DNA of 64,000 bases from CAWGJC01 sp965276665. Its GTDB lineage: Bacteria; Pseudomonadota; Alphaproteobacteria; Acetobacterales; Acetobacteraceae. The position numbers and the translations under genes were made by a program. The notes beneath the pieces were generated by a model that saw only the letters and a list, made by a program, of their open reading frames with translations, had not been told where the DNA came from and searched no databases. The stretch is from assembly GCA_965276665.1 (NCBI GenBank), contig OZ255620.1, positions 2,046,001 through 2,110,000 on the forward strand, written 5' to 3'. Of the stretch, positions 17,984-26,535 are shown piece by piece. The stretch's first letter is position 1. Each line of letters starts with the position of its first letter.

Positions 17984-18354
17984 GCCGTCACCGCCTCGAG
18001 CACTGCGCGGCGCGCCGCATCGAGCTTTGCGCGCACCTGCACGGTCTGACCAGGCATGACATCCGCGTCGAGGAATGCGACGGCGATCGCGCCCGGCGCG
18101 AGCCGCACCAGGCCGACACGGCACGGCAGCGCATCGCGCTGCGCGGCATCGAAGCCGTGATGCAACAGGGCCGCGGCCAGCACCTCGGCCGCCGCATGCT
18201 CGGTCTCACGCCATTCGAAATCATCGGCGAGGCAAACGCGGCAGAGCGCGCGCGGTGGATACTGCACCGCGCCGCAGGCACGGCAATGCTGTAGCCCCAG
18301 CGCGCCGCGCCCGGCGGCCTCGTCCATCGGACGCATCGCGGAGGTGCGGCTCAC
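17980..18354 (-). CDS. DUF35 OB-fold/zinc-ribbon protein, partner of the thiolase-like enzyme
   Basis: A 124-aa protein with an N-terminal zinc ribbon (C24, C27, C38, C41) and an OB fold. DUF35 proteins pair with thiolase-superfamily proteins, for example in the Ltp2-ChsH2 steroid side-chain aldolase, where they gate acyl-CoA access. Its GTG start at 18354 overlaps the stop of the thiolase-like gene (GTGA), which supports a two-subunit enzyme. The frame is open a little further upstream (18384), but GTG with coupling is preferred. Confidence 0.88.
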   Translation of the reverse strand: MSRTSAMRPMDEAAGRGALGLQHCRACGAVQYPPRALCRVCLADDFEWRETEHAAAEVLAAALLHHGFDAAQRDALPCRVGLVRLAPGAIAVAFLDADVMPGQTVQVRAKLDAARRAVLEAVTA

Positions 18355-19502
18355 CCGGCGGCCAGGACGGTCGCCGCGGTGCACACGCCACGGTCGTAAT
18401 TGATCATGCCGAAACCGCTCACCAGAGCGTGCCGGGCGCGCGCGATCTGCCGCCCCGCCGCCATGCCGAGCAATTGCCGCATCGCCTCGACGAGACCGAG
18501 ATAGCCGCCCGCCGCGCCCGCCTGCCCGCAGGAGAGCTGTCCGCCCCCGGTATTGTGCGGCCGGTCGCCCTTGACGGTCAGATCATGCCGCCGCACGTAG
18601 TCCGGCGCCTCGCCTTTCGCGCAGAAGCCGAGATCCTCGAATTGCATCATCACGATCACCGGGTAATCGTCGTAGGTCTGCACGACATCCATGTCCGGCG
18701 GCCCGGCACCTGCCTGCGCCCAGAGCGACGCCGCGTCCCAGCCGCCGCGCGTTTGCACGAGATCATCCGGAAAACCGTTATGCCGCTCGATGATGCCGAG
18801 GATCCGCACGAAAGGAAGGCCGAGCGACTCTGCGCGTGCGCGATGCATCACGAGGTAACCATCCGCGCCGGCGCAGGGCATGACGCAATCGAACAAATGT
18901 ACCGGCTCCGCGACCGGCTTGGCGTCGAGGTAATTCTGCATGGTCATCGCGCCGCGCAGCAAGGCCGCCGGATTGCGCGCCGCATTGCTGCGCTGCGCAA
19001 TGCAGATGCGGCCGAAATCCTCGCGGGTGGCGCCAAACCGGCGCATGTAAGCCTCGGTGAGCAGCGCGAAGCTGAGATTGGGTCCGCCCGCGCCGTACGG
19101 CCAGACGCAATCACGCGCGAATTCGCTGAACCCGGCGATCAGGTCCTGGAAGCTCGTGGCATCATTCGCGTCGCCGGCGATGCAGGCGACGATCTCCGCG
19201 TCGCCGCATTGCACGGCGCGCGCCGCACGGCGCAGCGCCATGACGCCGCAGGCGCCCCCGGTCGGCAGCATATCCAGGCTGCGCGGCGACAAGCCGAGAT
19301 GCTGCACGAAGCTCGCCGGTCCGTCGGGTGCGAGGGTGAAGCTCGACAGGCAGAGGCCGTCGATTGCCGCTTTCGGCAGGTTCGCCGCGCGCAGCAGCTC
19401 GGCGAGCGCGCGGCCGAGCCACCATGTCGCCGGCTTGTCGGAGCGCCGCGCATACGGCACCGTGACGGGTGCCACGGCCACGACATCGGCGAAATCCATC
19501 AT
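18351..19502 (-). CDS. Thiolase-superfamily protein, likely Ltp2-type aldolase/acyltransferase
   Basis: A 383-aa thiolase-fold protein of the SCP-x/lipid-transfer branch. A Cys is present in the N-terminal half (GGACGVMAL, C85), but the C-terminal GHP motif of true thiolases reads GGGQLSCGQAGAAGG (319-333), so its His is replaced. A YDDYP motif is at 277-281; in Ltp2-type retro-aldolases Tyr residues in this region are thought to act in catalysis. Together with the overlapping DUF35 gene this suggests C-C cleavage of a beta-hydroxyacyl-CoA rather than classical thiolysis. The start at 19502 overlaps the ligase stop (ATGA). Confidence 0.85.
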   Translation of the reverse strand: MMDFADVVAVAPVTVPYARRSDKPATWWLGRALAELLRAANLPKAAIDGLCLSSFTLAPDGPASFVQHLGLSPRSLDMLPTGGACGVMALRRAARAVQCGDAEIVACIAGDANDATSFQDLIAGFSEFARDCVWPYGAGGPNLSFALLTEAYMRRFGATREDFGRICIAQRSNAARNPAALLRGAMTMQNYLDAKPVAEPVHLFDCVMPCAGADGYLVMHRARAESLGLPFVRILGIIERHNGFPDDLVQTRGGWDAASLWAQAGAGPPDMDVVQTYDDYPVIVMMQFEDLGFCAKGEAPDYVRRHDLTVKGDRPHNTGGGQLSCGQAGAAGGYLGLVEAMRQLLGMAAGRQIARARHALVSGFGMINYDRGVCTAATVLAAG

Positions 19503-21112
19503 GCCGTCGCGGCCTGCCGCTTCTTCAGCGCTCGCGTGTCGATGCAGCCCGCGGCGCCCGGCTGCGACCGCGCCCAGAATTTGAGCTCGCCGCGCTGGAT
19601 CTTGTTTGTCGATGTCAGCGGCAGGGCCTCGGCGAACACGATCCAGCCCGGCGCCTTGAAATAGGCCAGCTCGTCGAGCGCCAGCGTCACGATCTCGCGC
19701 GCGCACCCCGCCGGATCGGCGGGAACGTCCCGCGGCACGATGCAGGCGAGCACCTCCTCGCCGCGCAGCTCATCCGGCACGCCGGTGCAGGCGATGTCGC
19801 GCACCAGCGGATGGCGGCGCAGCACGCTCTCCACCTCGGTCGCGGCGATGTTCTCGCCCGACCGGCGGATCACGTTCTTCCAGCGATCGACGAAGAACAG
19901 ATTGCCGGCTGCATCGCGCCGGACCACGTCGCCGGTATGGAACCAGCCGCCCTGCCACGCCGCGTCCGTCGCCGCCGGATCCTTGAGATATTCGGTCAGA
20001 AACCCGGCACGCGGATCAGGGCCGGCCGCGCGCACCAGCATCTCGCCCGGCTCGTGCGGTCCGACCTCCCGCCCGTCGCGATCGACGAGACGGAGCTGCA
20101 TGAAATCCTCGGCGCGGCCGAAGCAGGAGTGCCCGACATGCCGCGGCTCGCGATTCGCGATCACCACGCCGCCCGCGCCGGTTTCCGTCATCGACCAGGC
20201 ATCGATCATCGGGATGCCAAACCGCGCCTCGAACGCCGCATGGTAGCGTGGATCGACGGCCGGCGCGAAGCCGAAGCGCACCGCATGCGCGTGGTCATCC
20301 GGCGACGGATCGAGGCCGAGCAGCATGGTCGGCATGACGCCCAGGCTGTGCAGGATGGTGGCGCGGCTTTCCCGCACGCTCGCCCACCAGCTCCTCGGAT
20401 GGAACCGGTCGAGCGGGATCACGCAGCCGCCTTTCAGCACCATCGCAAGCGTCGAGAAGGCCATCGCGTTGACATGCACCATCGGCAGCGGCGAGATCAG
20501 ACGCTCCTCGCCGTCACGCAGCGCGCAGAGCCCGTCAAGCGTCGCGTACCAGCTGCCACAACGCATGAAATAGGCGTTGGAGAGCACGCAGCCTTTCGGC
20601 TTGCCCGTGGTTCCCGAGGTGTAGAGCAGCGCGCATTCGGTGCCTGGCCCGATCGATCCCTGCGCGGGATGCGGGGCGGGCGGCATCGCCGCAGCGTCGA
20701 CGACCGCGACGGCGCAAGCGCCGGTCCGGGAGGCCGCATCCTGCAGGCCGCGCAGGCGCGCGGCACTGCCGACAGCGAGGCAGAGCTCGCTATGCGTGAT
20801 GAGGTAATCGAGCTCGGCCGGCCGCAGATCGACGTTCAGCGGCACGACGCCGATGCCGAGCGCGTTCAAGGCGAACCAGTGGAAGAACACCTCCGGCCGG
20901 TTCTCAAGCATCAGCCCGATGCGATGGCCGGGCCCATACCCGGCCGCCGCATAGCGCCGTTGGACACGCTCCGTCTCCGCCGCCGCGCGCGCGTAGCTAT
21001 AGGTGGCGGCCGACAGGCCGTAAATCGCGGCGGTTTCCGGCAGGATCTCGAGGAACGGCGATTCCGCCCAGCGTTCGGCGGCATCCCGGAAGGCGGCGGC
21101 GACCGTGGTCAT
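19499..21112 (-). CDS. Acyl-CoA ligase (ANL superfamily)
   Basis: A 537-aa AMP-forming ligase that activates a carboxylic acid to its CoA thioester. The P-loop-like motif YTSGTTGKPKG is at 164-174, the adenylate-binding DAWSMTETG near residue 305, GWFHTGDV, DRWKNVIRRSGENI, and the C-terminal catalytic lysine in TSTNKIQRGEL. The closest groups by eye are crotonobetaine/carnitine- and aryl-CoA ligases. It overlaps the dioxygenase small subunit gene and the thiolase gene by 4 nt each, so the dioxygenase product is a plausible substrate. Confidence 0.93.
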   Translation of the reverse strand: MTTVAAAFRDAAERWAESPFLEILPETAAIYGLSAATYSYARAAAETERVQRRYAAAGYGPGHRIGLMLENRPEVFFHWFALNALGIGVVPLNVDLRPAELDYLITHSELCLAVGSAARLRGLQDAASRTGACAVAVVDAAAMPPAPHPAQGSIGPGTECALLYTSGTTGKPKGCVLSNAYFMRCGSWYATLDGLCALRDGEERLISPLPMVHVNAMAFSTLAMVLKGGCVIPLDRFHPRSWWASVRESRATILHSLGVMPTMLLGLDPSPDDHAHAVRFGFAPAVDPRYHAAFEARFGIPMIDAWSMTETGAGGVVIANREPRHVGHSCFGRAEDFMQLRLVDRDGREVGPHEPGEMLVRAAGPDPRAGFLTEYLKDPAATDAAWQGGWFHTGDVVRRDAAGNLFFVDRWKNVIRRSGENIAATEVESVLRRHPLVRDIACTGVPDELRGEEVLACIVPRDVPADPAGCAREIVTLALDELAYFKAPGWIVFAEALPLTSTNKIQRGELKFWARSQPGAAGCIDTRALKKRQAATA

Positions 21113-21594
21113 GGGAAAAGCTGGATCGATGGCAGGGCCGCCTCGCAGTTCAGCAGATTGACACGCTTCAGCCGAAGGCGAAACGCGTCGTTCTCCCAAA
21201 CGATGTGGTGGAACGCGGTGCCGACATAGGTCTGCTGCTCGTCGAGGCGCGACTCGGTGTAATGGAACTGCGTCCGCATGACGAAGAGCTGCGCCTCGGG
21301 ATCGGCGCTCTCAAGCTCAGGCGTCTGCAGCAGATGGTGGCAGCGGCTCGGCGGACGCTGGGAGAACGGGCCGCCGCGATCGCGCAGCCGCTCGATGCGG
21401 AGCTTGAGCAACAGCTTGTCCTCATAGGCGAGAGACGTGTGGTTCACCCCGTCTTCCTGGTCGGGCGCGAGCGGCACCCAGTAGAACCCGTCCTCGGTGA
21501 ACAGGTCGTACCACTCGTCCCAGCGCTTCTCGTCGATCAGCCGCGCCTCGTTGACGACGAAGCGGATGAGCGCGTCGCGATCCGCGGCACTCAT
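21109..21594 (-). CDS. Aromatic-ring-hydroxylating dioxygenase beta subunit
   Basis: A 161-aa small subunit of an alpha3beta3 Rieske oxygenase (SnoaL-like fold, structural). Typical features are the N-terminal LIRFVVNEARLIDEKRWDEW, FTEDGFYWVPL, and C-terminal FRLRLKRVNLL. The start ATG at 21594 overlaps the alpha-subunit stop (ATGA), and the stop overlaps the ligase start. No ferredoxin or reductase gene accompanies the pair. Confidence 0.93.
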   Translation of the reverse strand: MSAADRDALIRFVVNEARLIDEKRWDEWYDLFTEDGFYWVPLAPDQEDGVNHTSLAYEDKLLLKLRIERLRDRGGPFSQRPPSRCHHLLQTPELESADPEAQLFVMRTQFHYTESRLDEQQTYVGTAFHHIVWENDAFRLRLKRVNLLNCEAALPSIQLFP

Positions 21595-22919
21595 GCCGCG
21601 TCCAGGGTCATGTATTTCGCCCAGGCGCGGAATTGATGGCGCATGGAAATCTCGCTGGTGCCATTGGTGCTGAGATCGGTCGCGCCGATTTCGTCGGGCG
21701 AGAAGTCGCGGTGCAGGCTGACCCACTCATTGCCCTCCGCCCGCAAGCCTTCCTGAATGTTGCGATAGCAATACCGGTCGTCATGCCCGACGATCGACAT
21801 CGGCGAGTTGATCAGCCGGCTGTATGTCATCGTCCGTTGTAGGAGCGCGTCCGGCGCGCCTTTCAGGCGAAAGGTCCAGCTCTCGATCAGCGTCTTGTCG
21901 ACCGCGATCGGGCGCGCGACGCGAATCGACTGGATGGCGCCCTTGATCGTCAGCGTTGGGTAATAGACCGTGTTGTGCCGCACCGTGCCGAGCACGTCCC
22001 GCGCGCGTTCCGCGCCATGCCCGGCGATCATCGCTGCCTCGTATTCCGGCATCTTGGAATACGAGGAATGGATGCTGAAATTCACCCCGGAATAGCCGTG
22101 CCCGTTCTCGTAGACGCGCACGCCCATCTTGTCGAAGAACTCGTAGCTGGCAGCAAAAGGAAGCAGCTGCTCGATCGCCATCGGCTTGACCGCGTCCTCC
22201 GGCTTGTCCGCCCAGAGGCGCTTGGCGGTGCCCGCGGCCGAGGCGTGCGCGACCATTGGATGCATGGTGTCGTTGAGGTTCTCGACGAACATTTTCCAGT
22301 TGCAGTCGTGCACATAGCGAAGCACGCCGCCGGCGATCTCGAGCTCGCCTTCCGGCGAGCGATCCGCCATGTAGTCGATCGACGAGAGCGAGCCGCCGAA
22401 ATATGCATCGAAATCCGGCCCCTCTTCGGAGAGCCGGCAGAACACGAAACCGCGGTAAGACTGCACCGCGGCGGCCGGCGCCAATCCCTTCGCGGCGGAG
22501 CAATCCTGGAAACGCGTCGTCTCGTAGGCGTTCTTCAGCGGGATCGCGAGCAGCGAGCCGTCGGTGCGGTAGGTCCAAGCGTGATAGGGGCAGCGCAGGA
22601 AGCGCCCCGCATTGCCGTGCGTTTCCGTCACCAGCCGCGCGCCCTTATGGGCGCAGCGGTTGCGGAGAACGCGCACCGAGCCGTCGGTGTGGCGGATCAT
22701 CATCACCGGTTCGCGGCCGATATCGCAGGTAAAGAAATCACCCGGATTCGGCACCTGGCTTTCATGGCCGACATAGATCCAGGTGCGCGGGAACAGCATC
22801 TCCATCTCGAGATCGAAGATCTCGGGATCGAGATAGGCGTCGCGATGCACCTGATCGTCCTGCACGAGCGCGCGAATCGCCTCCGGATCACCGCGATAGC
22901 GCCTGGGCCGGACGTGCAT
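21591..22919 (-). CDS. Rieske non-heme iron dioxygenase alpha subunit
   Basis: The 442-aa catalytic subunit. The Rieske 2Fe-2S ligands are C89-x-H91 and C110-x2-H113. The mononuclear iron site shows D217, H220 and H225 in ENLNDTMHPMVAH, with D217 the bridging residue expected to link to a neighbouring Rieske centre. The family attacks benzoate-, anthranilate- or indole-acetate-type aromatic acids; iad-type auxin dioxygenases belong to this same broad group, so the substrate is inferred from context only. ATG at 22919 directly abuts the stop of the iorB-like gene. Confidence 0.95.
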   Translation of the reverse strand: MHVRPRRYRGDPEAIRALVQDDQVHRDAYLDPEIFDLEMEMLFPRTWIYVGHESQVPNPGDFFTCDIGREPVMMIRHTDGSVRVLRNRCAHKGARLVTETHGNAGRFLRCPYHAWTYRTDGSLLAIPLKNAYETTRFQDCSAAKGLAPAAAVQSYRGFVFCRLSEEGPDFDAYFGGSLSSIDYMADRSPEGELEIAGGVLRYVHDCNWKMFVENLNDTMHPMVAHASAAGTAKRLWADKPEDAVKPMAIEQLLPFAASYEFFDKMGVRVYENGHGYSGVNFSIHSSYSKMPEYEAAMIAGHGAERARDVLGTVRHNTVYYPTLTIKGAIQSIRVARPIAVDKTLIESWTFRLKGAPDALLQRTMTYSRLINSPMSIVGHDDRYCYRNIQEGLRAEGNEWVSLHRDFSPDEIGATDLSTNGTSEISMRHQFRAWAKYMTLDAA

Positions 22920-24404
22920 CTAGGCCGCCGTTGCTTCGGCGCGCTCGGCCGCGGCGAGGATGGCGCCGCTCTCATCGGCGAGTGCTGCAGCCCGCAGCCG
23001 GGCGAGAGCTTCCGCCGCATCGGCGCGACCACCGAGCTTATCGGATACCGCCATCAACCGCTCGAAACTGTTCCAGCCGCGTGCATGCGTCTCGCCATAG
23101 CCTTTCACCAGAGTCTGGCAGGCGGCGATCTCGATCGCGAGCGCGTAATCGGGCGCGGCGGCGATGCGGGCGAGCCAGGAATCGATGCGCGCCTGCTCGA
23201 TCCCGAACCGCAGGGTGCGGCGCCGCCAGCGCCGCAGCGAGGCGACGAAACGCAACAGCAGGAAGCCGGTGAGCGACGTCGTCTCGACGATGCGGCCGCG
23301 CCGCGTCATCGGCTCGACCAAGCGGCGCAGCATGCCGGGCGCCAACAGCGCGCGGCCGAGCCTGCTTGGCAGCATGTCGGCAATCTCCTCAACGCGCGGA
23401 TGCAGGAACTCGCGAATGCGCAGGATCTGCCCGGCTTCCGGCTTCACCTCATCCGTCACCCGCGCGAACCGCGTCGCGCGCGTCTTCAGCTCGGCGACGC
23501 GGATGGAATCCTCGTAGGACATCCAGAGCGCCAGGCCGCGCGCGGTCTCCGCAAGCAGGCGGAACCGGCCGTCGCCGCGCGCGACGTCGCGGGCGCGAAT
23601 CGGCGCGAGCCGCGCGACATAGGCGCGGGCATAGGCCGCATCCTGGTAATCGGTGAGGCGGCGCTCGCCCTCGGCGATGATCGCCTCGCATTCCTCGGTG
23701 ATCGTGTCGCGCGGGATCGCGATCTCGTCCGCCTGCGCCTGCGCGAAGCCGCGCGCAAAGGCGTCGAGGCTGGCGGAGACGCCGACGCCGCCGCGGCGGA
23801 TCGCCGCCTCGAATTCCTCGCGCGTGAAAGGCAGGATCCGCGCCCCGGCGAGGCCGCCGAACAGCGATGCGCTGATCACGCTGCCGGCCTGCTCGGCGAG
23901 CGCCTGCATGTCGCCGGCGACCAGCCGTGCCGCAGCCTCGCGGCAGGCTGACAGCATGGCTTCCGCGTCCGCGCGGCCGTCGCCGAGCGCGATCTTCTCC
24001 GTCATCGCGTAGAGCCGGTGGGTCGAGGCGATCAGCACCGTGCGGTCCGGCGTGACGAAGCCGCGCTGCACCGCGCGCGCCGCCTCCATGAGCTCGGACG
24101 CGATCACCACATCGACATCGCCCGGCGTCGGCATCATCGCCAGCACCGGGTCCTGGCCCTTCGCCTGCGCCGCGGCGGCGGGGAACAATTCCACGTAATA
24201 GATCGTAGCCCCGGTGCGCTGCGCGACGCCCGGCACCGACGTGCTCTGCGACAGATAACCGTTCGCCTCGGCGAGATCGACGATCCAGTCGGCGAGAACG
24301 CCGCCGCCCTGGCCGCCCATCGCCACGATCGCGATGCCGATCGCCCGCGCCTTGGCCGCATCCTCGATGGCGAGCGCGGCGAGCGGCGCGGCGCCATCAG
24401 GCAT
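22920..24404 (-). CDS. Indolepyruvate oxidoreductase subunit beta-like protein (long form)
   Basis: A 494-aa protein. About the first 200 residues are the gamma-type domain of 2-oxoacid:ferredoxin oxidoreductases (MGGQGGGVLADWIVDLAE, SVPGVAQRTGATIYYVELFP). The remaining 300 residues form an extra helical region found in the long IorB proteins of aerobic alpha- and betaproteobacteria. It works with the adjacent IorA-like subunit to decarboxylate a 2-oxo acid to an acyl-CoA. It overlaps iorA by 8 nt. If the pathway inference holds, the substrate would be isatinate (2-aminophenylglyoxylate) rather than indolepyruvate. Confidence 0.88.
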   Translation of the reverse strand: MPDGAAPLAALAIEDAAKARAIGIAIVAMGGQGGGVLADWIVDLAEANGYLSQSTSVPGVAQRTGATIYYVELFPAAAAQAKGQDPVLAMMPTPGDVDVVIASELMEAARAVQRGFVTPDRTVLIASTHRLYAMTEKIALGDGRADAEAMLSACREAAARLVAGDMQALAEQAGSVISASLFGGLAGARILPFTREEFEAAIRRGGVGVSASLDAFARGFAQAQADEIAIPRDTITEECEAIIAEGERRLTDYQDAAYARAYVARLAPIRARDVARGDGRFRLLAETARGLALWMSYEDSIRVAELKTRATRFARVTDEVKPEAGQILRIREFLHPRVEEIADMLPSRLGRALLAPGMLRRLVEPMTRRGRIVETTSLTGFLLLRFVASLRRWRRRTLRFGIEQARIDSWLARIAAAPDYALAIEIAACQTLVKGYGETHARGWNSFERLMAVSDKLGGRADAAEALARLRAAALADESGAILAAAERAEATAA

Positions 24405-26526
24405 GGGACGGCATCCTCGCCTGCATCCGGCCGATGATGCGCCCGGTGAGCTTCGCGCGCAGCCTATCCCAGCGCGTCGGGTTGCTGATCAGCTCGGCCC
24501 GGTAGAAGGAGGGGCAGAGCACCGCCGCATGCGATACCTCCCCGCACAGCCCGCAGCCGACGCAGGAATTGTCGACATACGCGATCGGCTCGCGGCGCAG
24601 CGGGTCGGGATTGGCTTTGACCGTGAGCGACGGACAGCCGGACAGGCGGATGCAGGAATGATCGCCGGTGCAGGTGTCGGGATCGACGCCGAAGCGCTCG
24701 CGCACCACGCGCTTGCCGTCCTTGATCGCGCGGCGCATCAGCGGACGCTCGCGGCGCTGCCGGTTCAGCATGCATTCGGATTGCGCGACGATGACCTTCG
24801 GGCCTTTCGTCTTGGTCGTCAGCGCCTCGCGCAACGTGTCGCGCATCATCGCGATGTCGTAGGTGCGGGTCAGCGTCCGAACCCAGGAAACGCCGACGCC
24901 GCGCACCGCACGCTCGATCGCGTTCTTCGTGCTGCGGCGCGGATTATTCGCCTTGGAGGAAAGGATGTCCTGGCCGCCGGTCGCGGCGGAATAGCCGTTA
25001 TCCACCACCACCAGCACGTTGTCCGATTTGTTGAACACCGCATTGCCGACGCCGGAGGCGAGCCCGTTATGCCAGAACCCGCCATCGCCCATGAAGCTGA
25101 TGGTGCGACGGTCCGAATCCTTGGCGTTCAGCGCAGCGGCGCCGGACCAGCCGAGCCCGTATCCCATCGTGGTGTTGCCGATATTGAACGGCGGGAGGAT
25201 CGAGAAGAGATGGCAGCCGATATCCGCGCTCACATGATGCGTCCCGAGCTCGCGCTCGACGAGTTTCAGCGCGGTGAAGATCGGCCGTTCCGGGCAGCCG
25301 GTGCAGAAGGAAGGCGGCCGGCCATGCACCTCGGCGCGCACCGTCTCGGCCGCGTCCGCCGGCACCGGAGCAGTGTTGCGCGGCGCGGGCGCCGCGTCCG
25401 GCAAATAGGCGGCGGCGAATGTGCCGAGGCCATCGCGCAACACCTGCGCGGTGTACTCGCCCGCCATCGGCAGCATGTCCTTGCCGTGGATGCGCGTGTT
25501 GAGATCGGCGCGACGGAGGATCGTGTTCAGCGCCTGCTCTAGGAATTCCGGCTGGCCCTCCTCCACCATCAGCACCGCGCGCTTGCCGGCGCAGAAGCGC
25601 TTTACCTCTGCTTCCACCAGCGGATAGGTGACGTTCAGCACGTAAAGCGGGACCTGCGTGTTGCCGTAAGCATCCGACAGGCCGAGGAGCTGCAGCGCGC
25701 GAATCACCGCATTGTACATGCCGCCCTGCAGGATGATGCCGACATCCTGGCTCTTATCGGCGAAGAATTCGTTGAGCTTGTGCTCCTCGATGAATTTCAC
25801 CGCCGCCGGCCAGCGCAGCCGCACCTTCTCCTGCTCATGCCCGAAGCTCGCGGGCGGCAGCACGATGCGGCCGGTGTCGCGGTTCGGCCGTTCCATCGCG
25901 TCCTTCACCGTGAAGACGGGGCGCCGATTGCTTTTGGCCATGAACCTGCCATGCACGTGGCAGGCGCGGATGCGCACCTCGAGCATCACCGGCGTGTTGG
26001 TCGCCTCGGAAAGCTGGAATCCTTCCTCCACCATACGCACGATCAGCGGCAGGTTGGGCCGCGGGTCGAGCAGCCAGATCTGCGACTTCATCGCGAAAGC
26101 ATGCGAGCGCTCCTGCATGATCGAGGAGCCCTCGCCGTAATCCTCGCCGACGACGATCATCGCGCCGCCGGTCACCCCGCCCGAAGCGAGATTTGCGAGC
26201 GCGTCGGAGGCGACATTGGTCCCGACGGTGGATTTGAACGTGACCGCGCCGCGCAGCGGGTAGTTGACCGAGGCGGCGAGCATCGCCGCCGCCGCCGCCT
26301 CGCTTGCCGAGCTCTCGAAATGCACCCCGAGCTCGTCGAGAATGTCCTGCCCGTCGGCGAGCACATCCATCAGATGCGAAATGGGCGCGCCCTGATAGCC
26401 GCCGACATAGGCGACGCCCGATTGCAGCAGCGCCTTGGTGATCGCGAGGATGCCCTCGCCGCGGAACTCGTCGCCATCGCCGAGGCGGAGCTTGCCGACC
26501 TCCTCCTTGAACGAGCGTTCCGCCAT
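24397..26526 (-). CDS. Indolepyruvate:ferredoxin oxidoreductase alpha-like subunit
   Basis: A 709-aa thiamine-diphosphate 2-oxoacid oxidoreductase subunit of IorA type. The N-terminal half has GGYQGAPISHLMDVLAD and the FKSTVGTNVASDALAN region; the TPP-binding part has FCTGCPERPIF and GDGGFWHNGLASGVGN. The C-terminus has cysteine clusters (CTGDHSC, SGCPSL, CVGCGLCG, LCPS) for 4Fe-4S centres. The usual name reflects one known substrate; aryl-2-oxoacids such as phenylpyruvate or phenylglyoxylate analogues are also possible. It follows the cyclase-family gene by 9 nt. Confidence 0.92.
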   Translation of the reverse strand: MAERSFKEEVGKLRLGDGDEFRGEGILAITKALLQSGVAYVGGYQGAPISHLMDVLADGQDILDELGVHFESSASEAAAAAMLAASVNYPLRGAVTFKSTVGTNVASDALANLASGGVTGGAMIVVGEDYGEGSSIMQERSHAFAMKSQIWLLDPRPNLPLIVRMVEEGFQLSEATNTPVMLEVRIRACHVHGRFMAKSNRRPVFTVKDAMERPNRDTGRIVLPPASFGHEQEKVRLRWPAAVKFIEEHKLNEFFADKSQDVGIILQGGMYNAVIRALQLLGLSDAYGNTQVPLYVLNVTYPLVEAEVKRFCAGKRAVLMVEEGQPEFLEQALNTILRRADLNTRIHGKDMLPMAGEYTAQVLRDGLGTFAAAYLPDAAPAPRNTAPVPADAAETVRAEVHGRPPSFCTGCPERPIFTALKLVERELGTHHVSADIGCHLFSILPPFNIGNTTMGYGLGWSGAAALNAKDSDRRTISFMGDGGFWHNGLASGVGNAVFNKSDNVLVVVDNGYSAATGGQDILSSKANNPRRSTKNAIERAVRGVGVSWVRTLTRTYDIAMMRDTLREALTTKTKGPKVIVAQSECMLNRQRRERPLMRRAIKDGKRVVRERFGVDPDTCTGDHSCIRLSGCPSLTVKANPDPLRREPIAYVDNSCVGCGLCGEVSHAAVLCPSFYRAELISNPTRWDRLRAKLTGRIIGRMQARMPSHA

Positions 26527-26535
26527 GCGTGCCTC

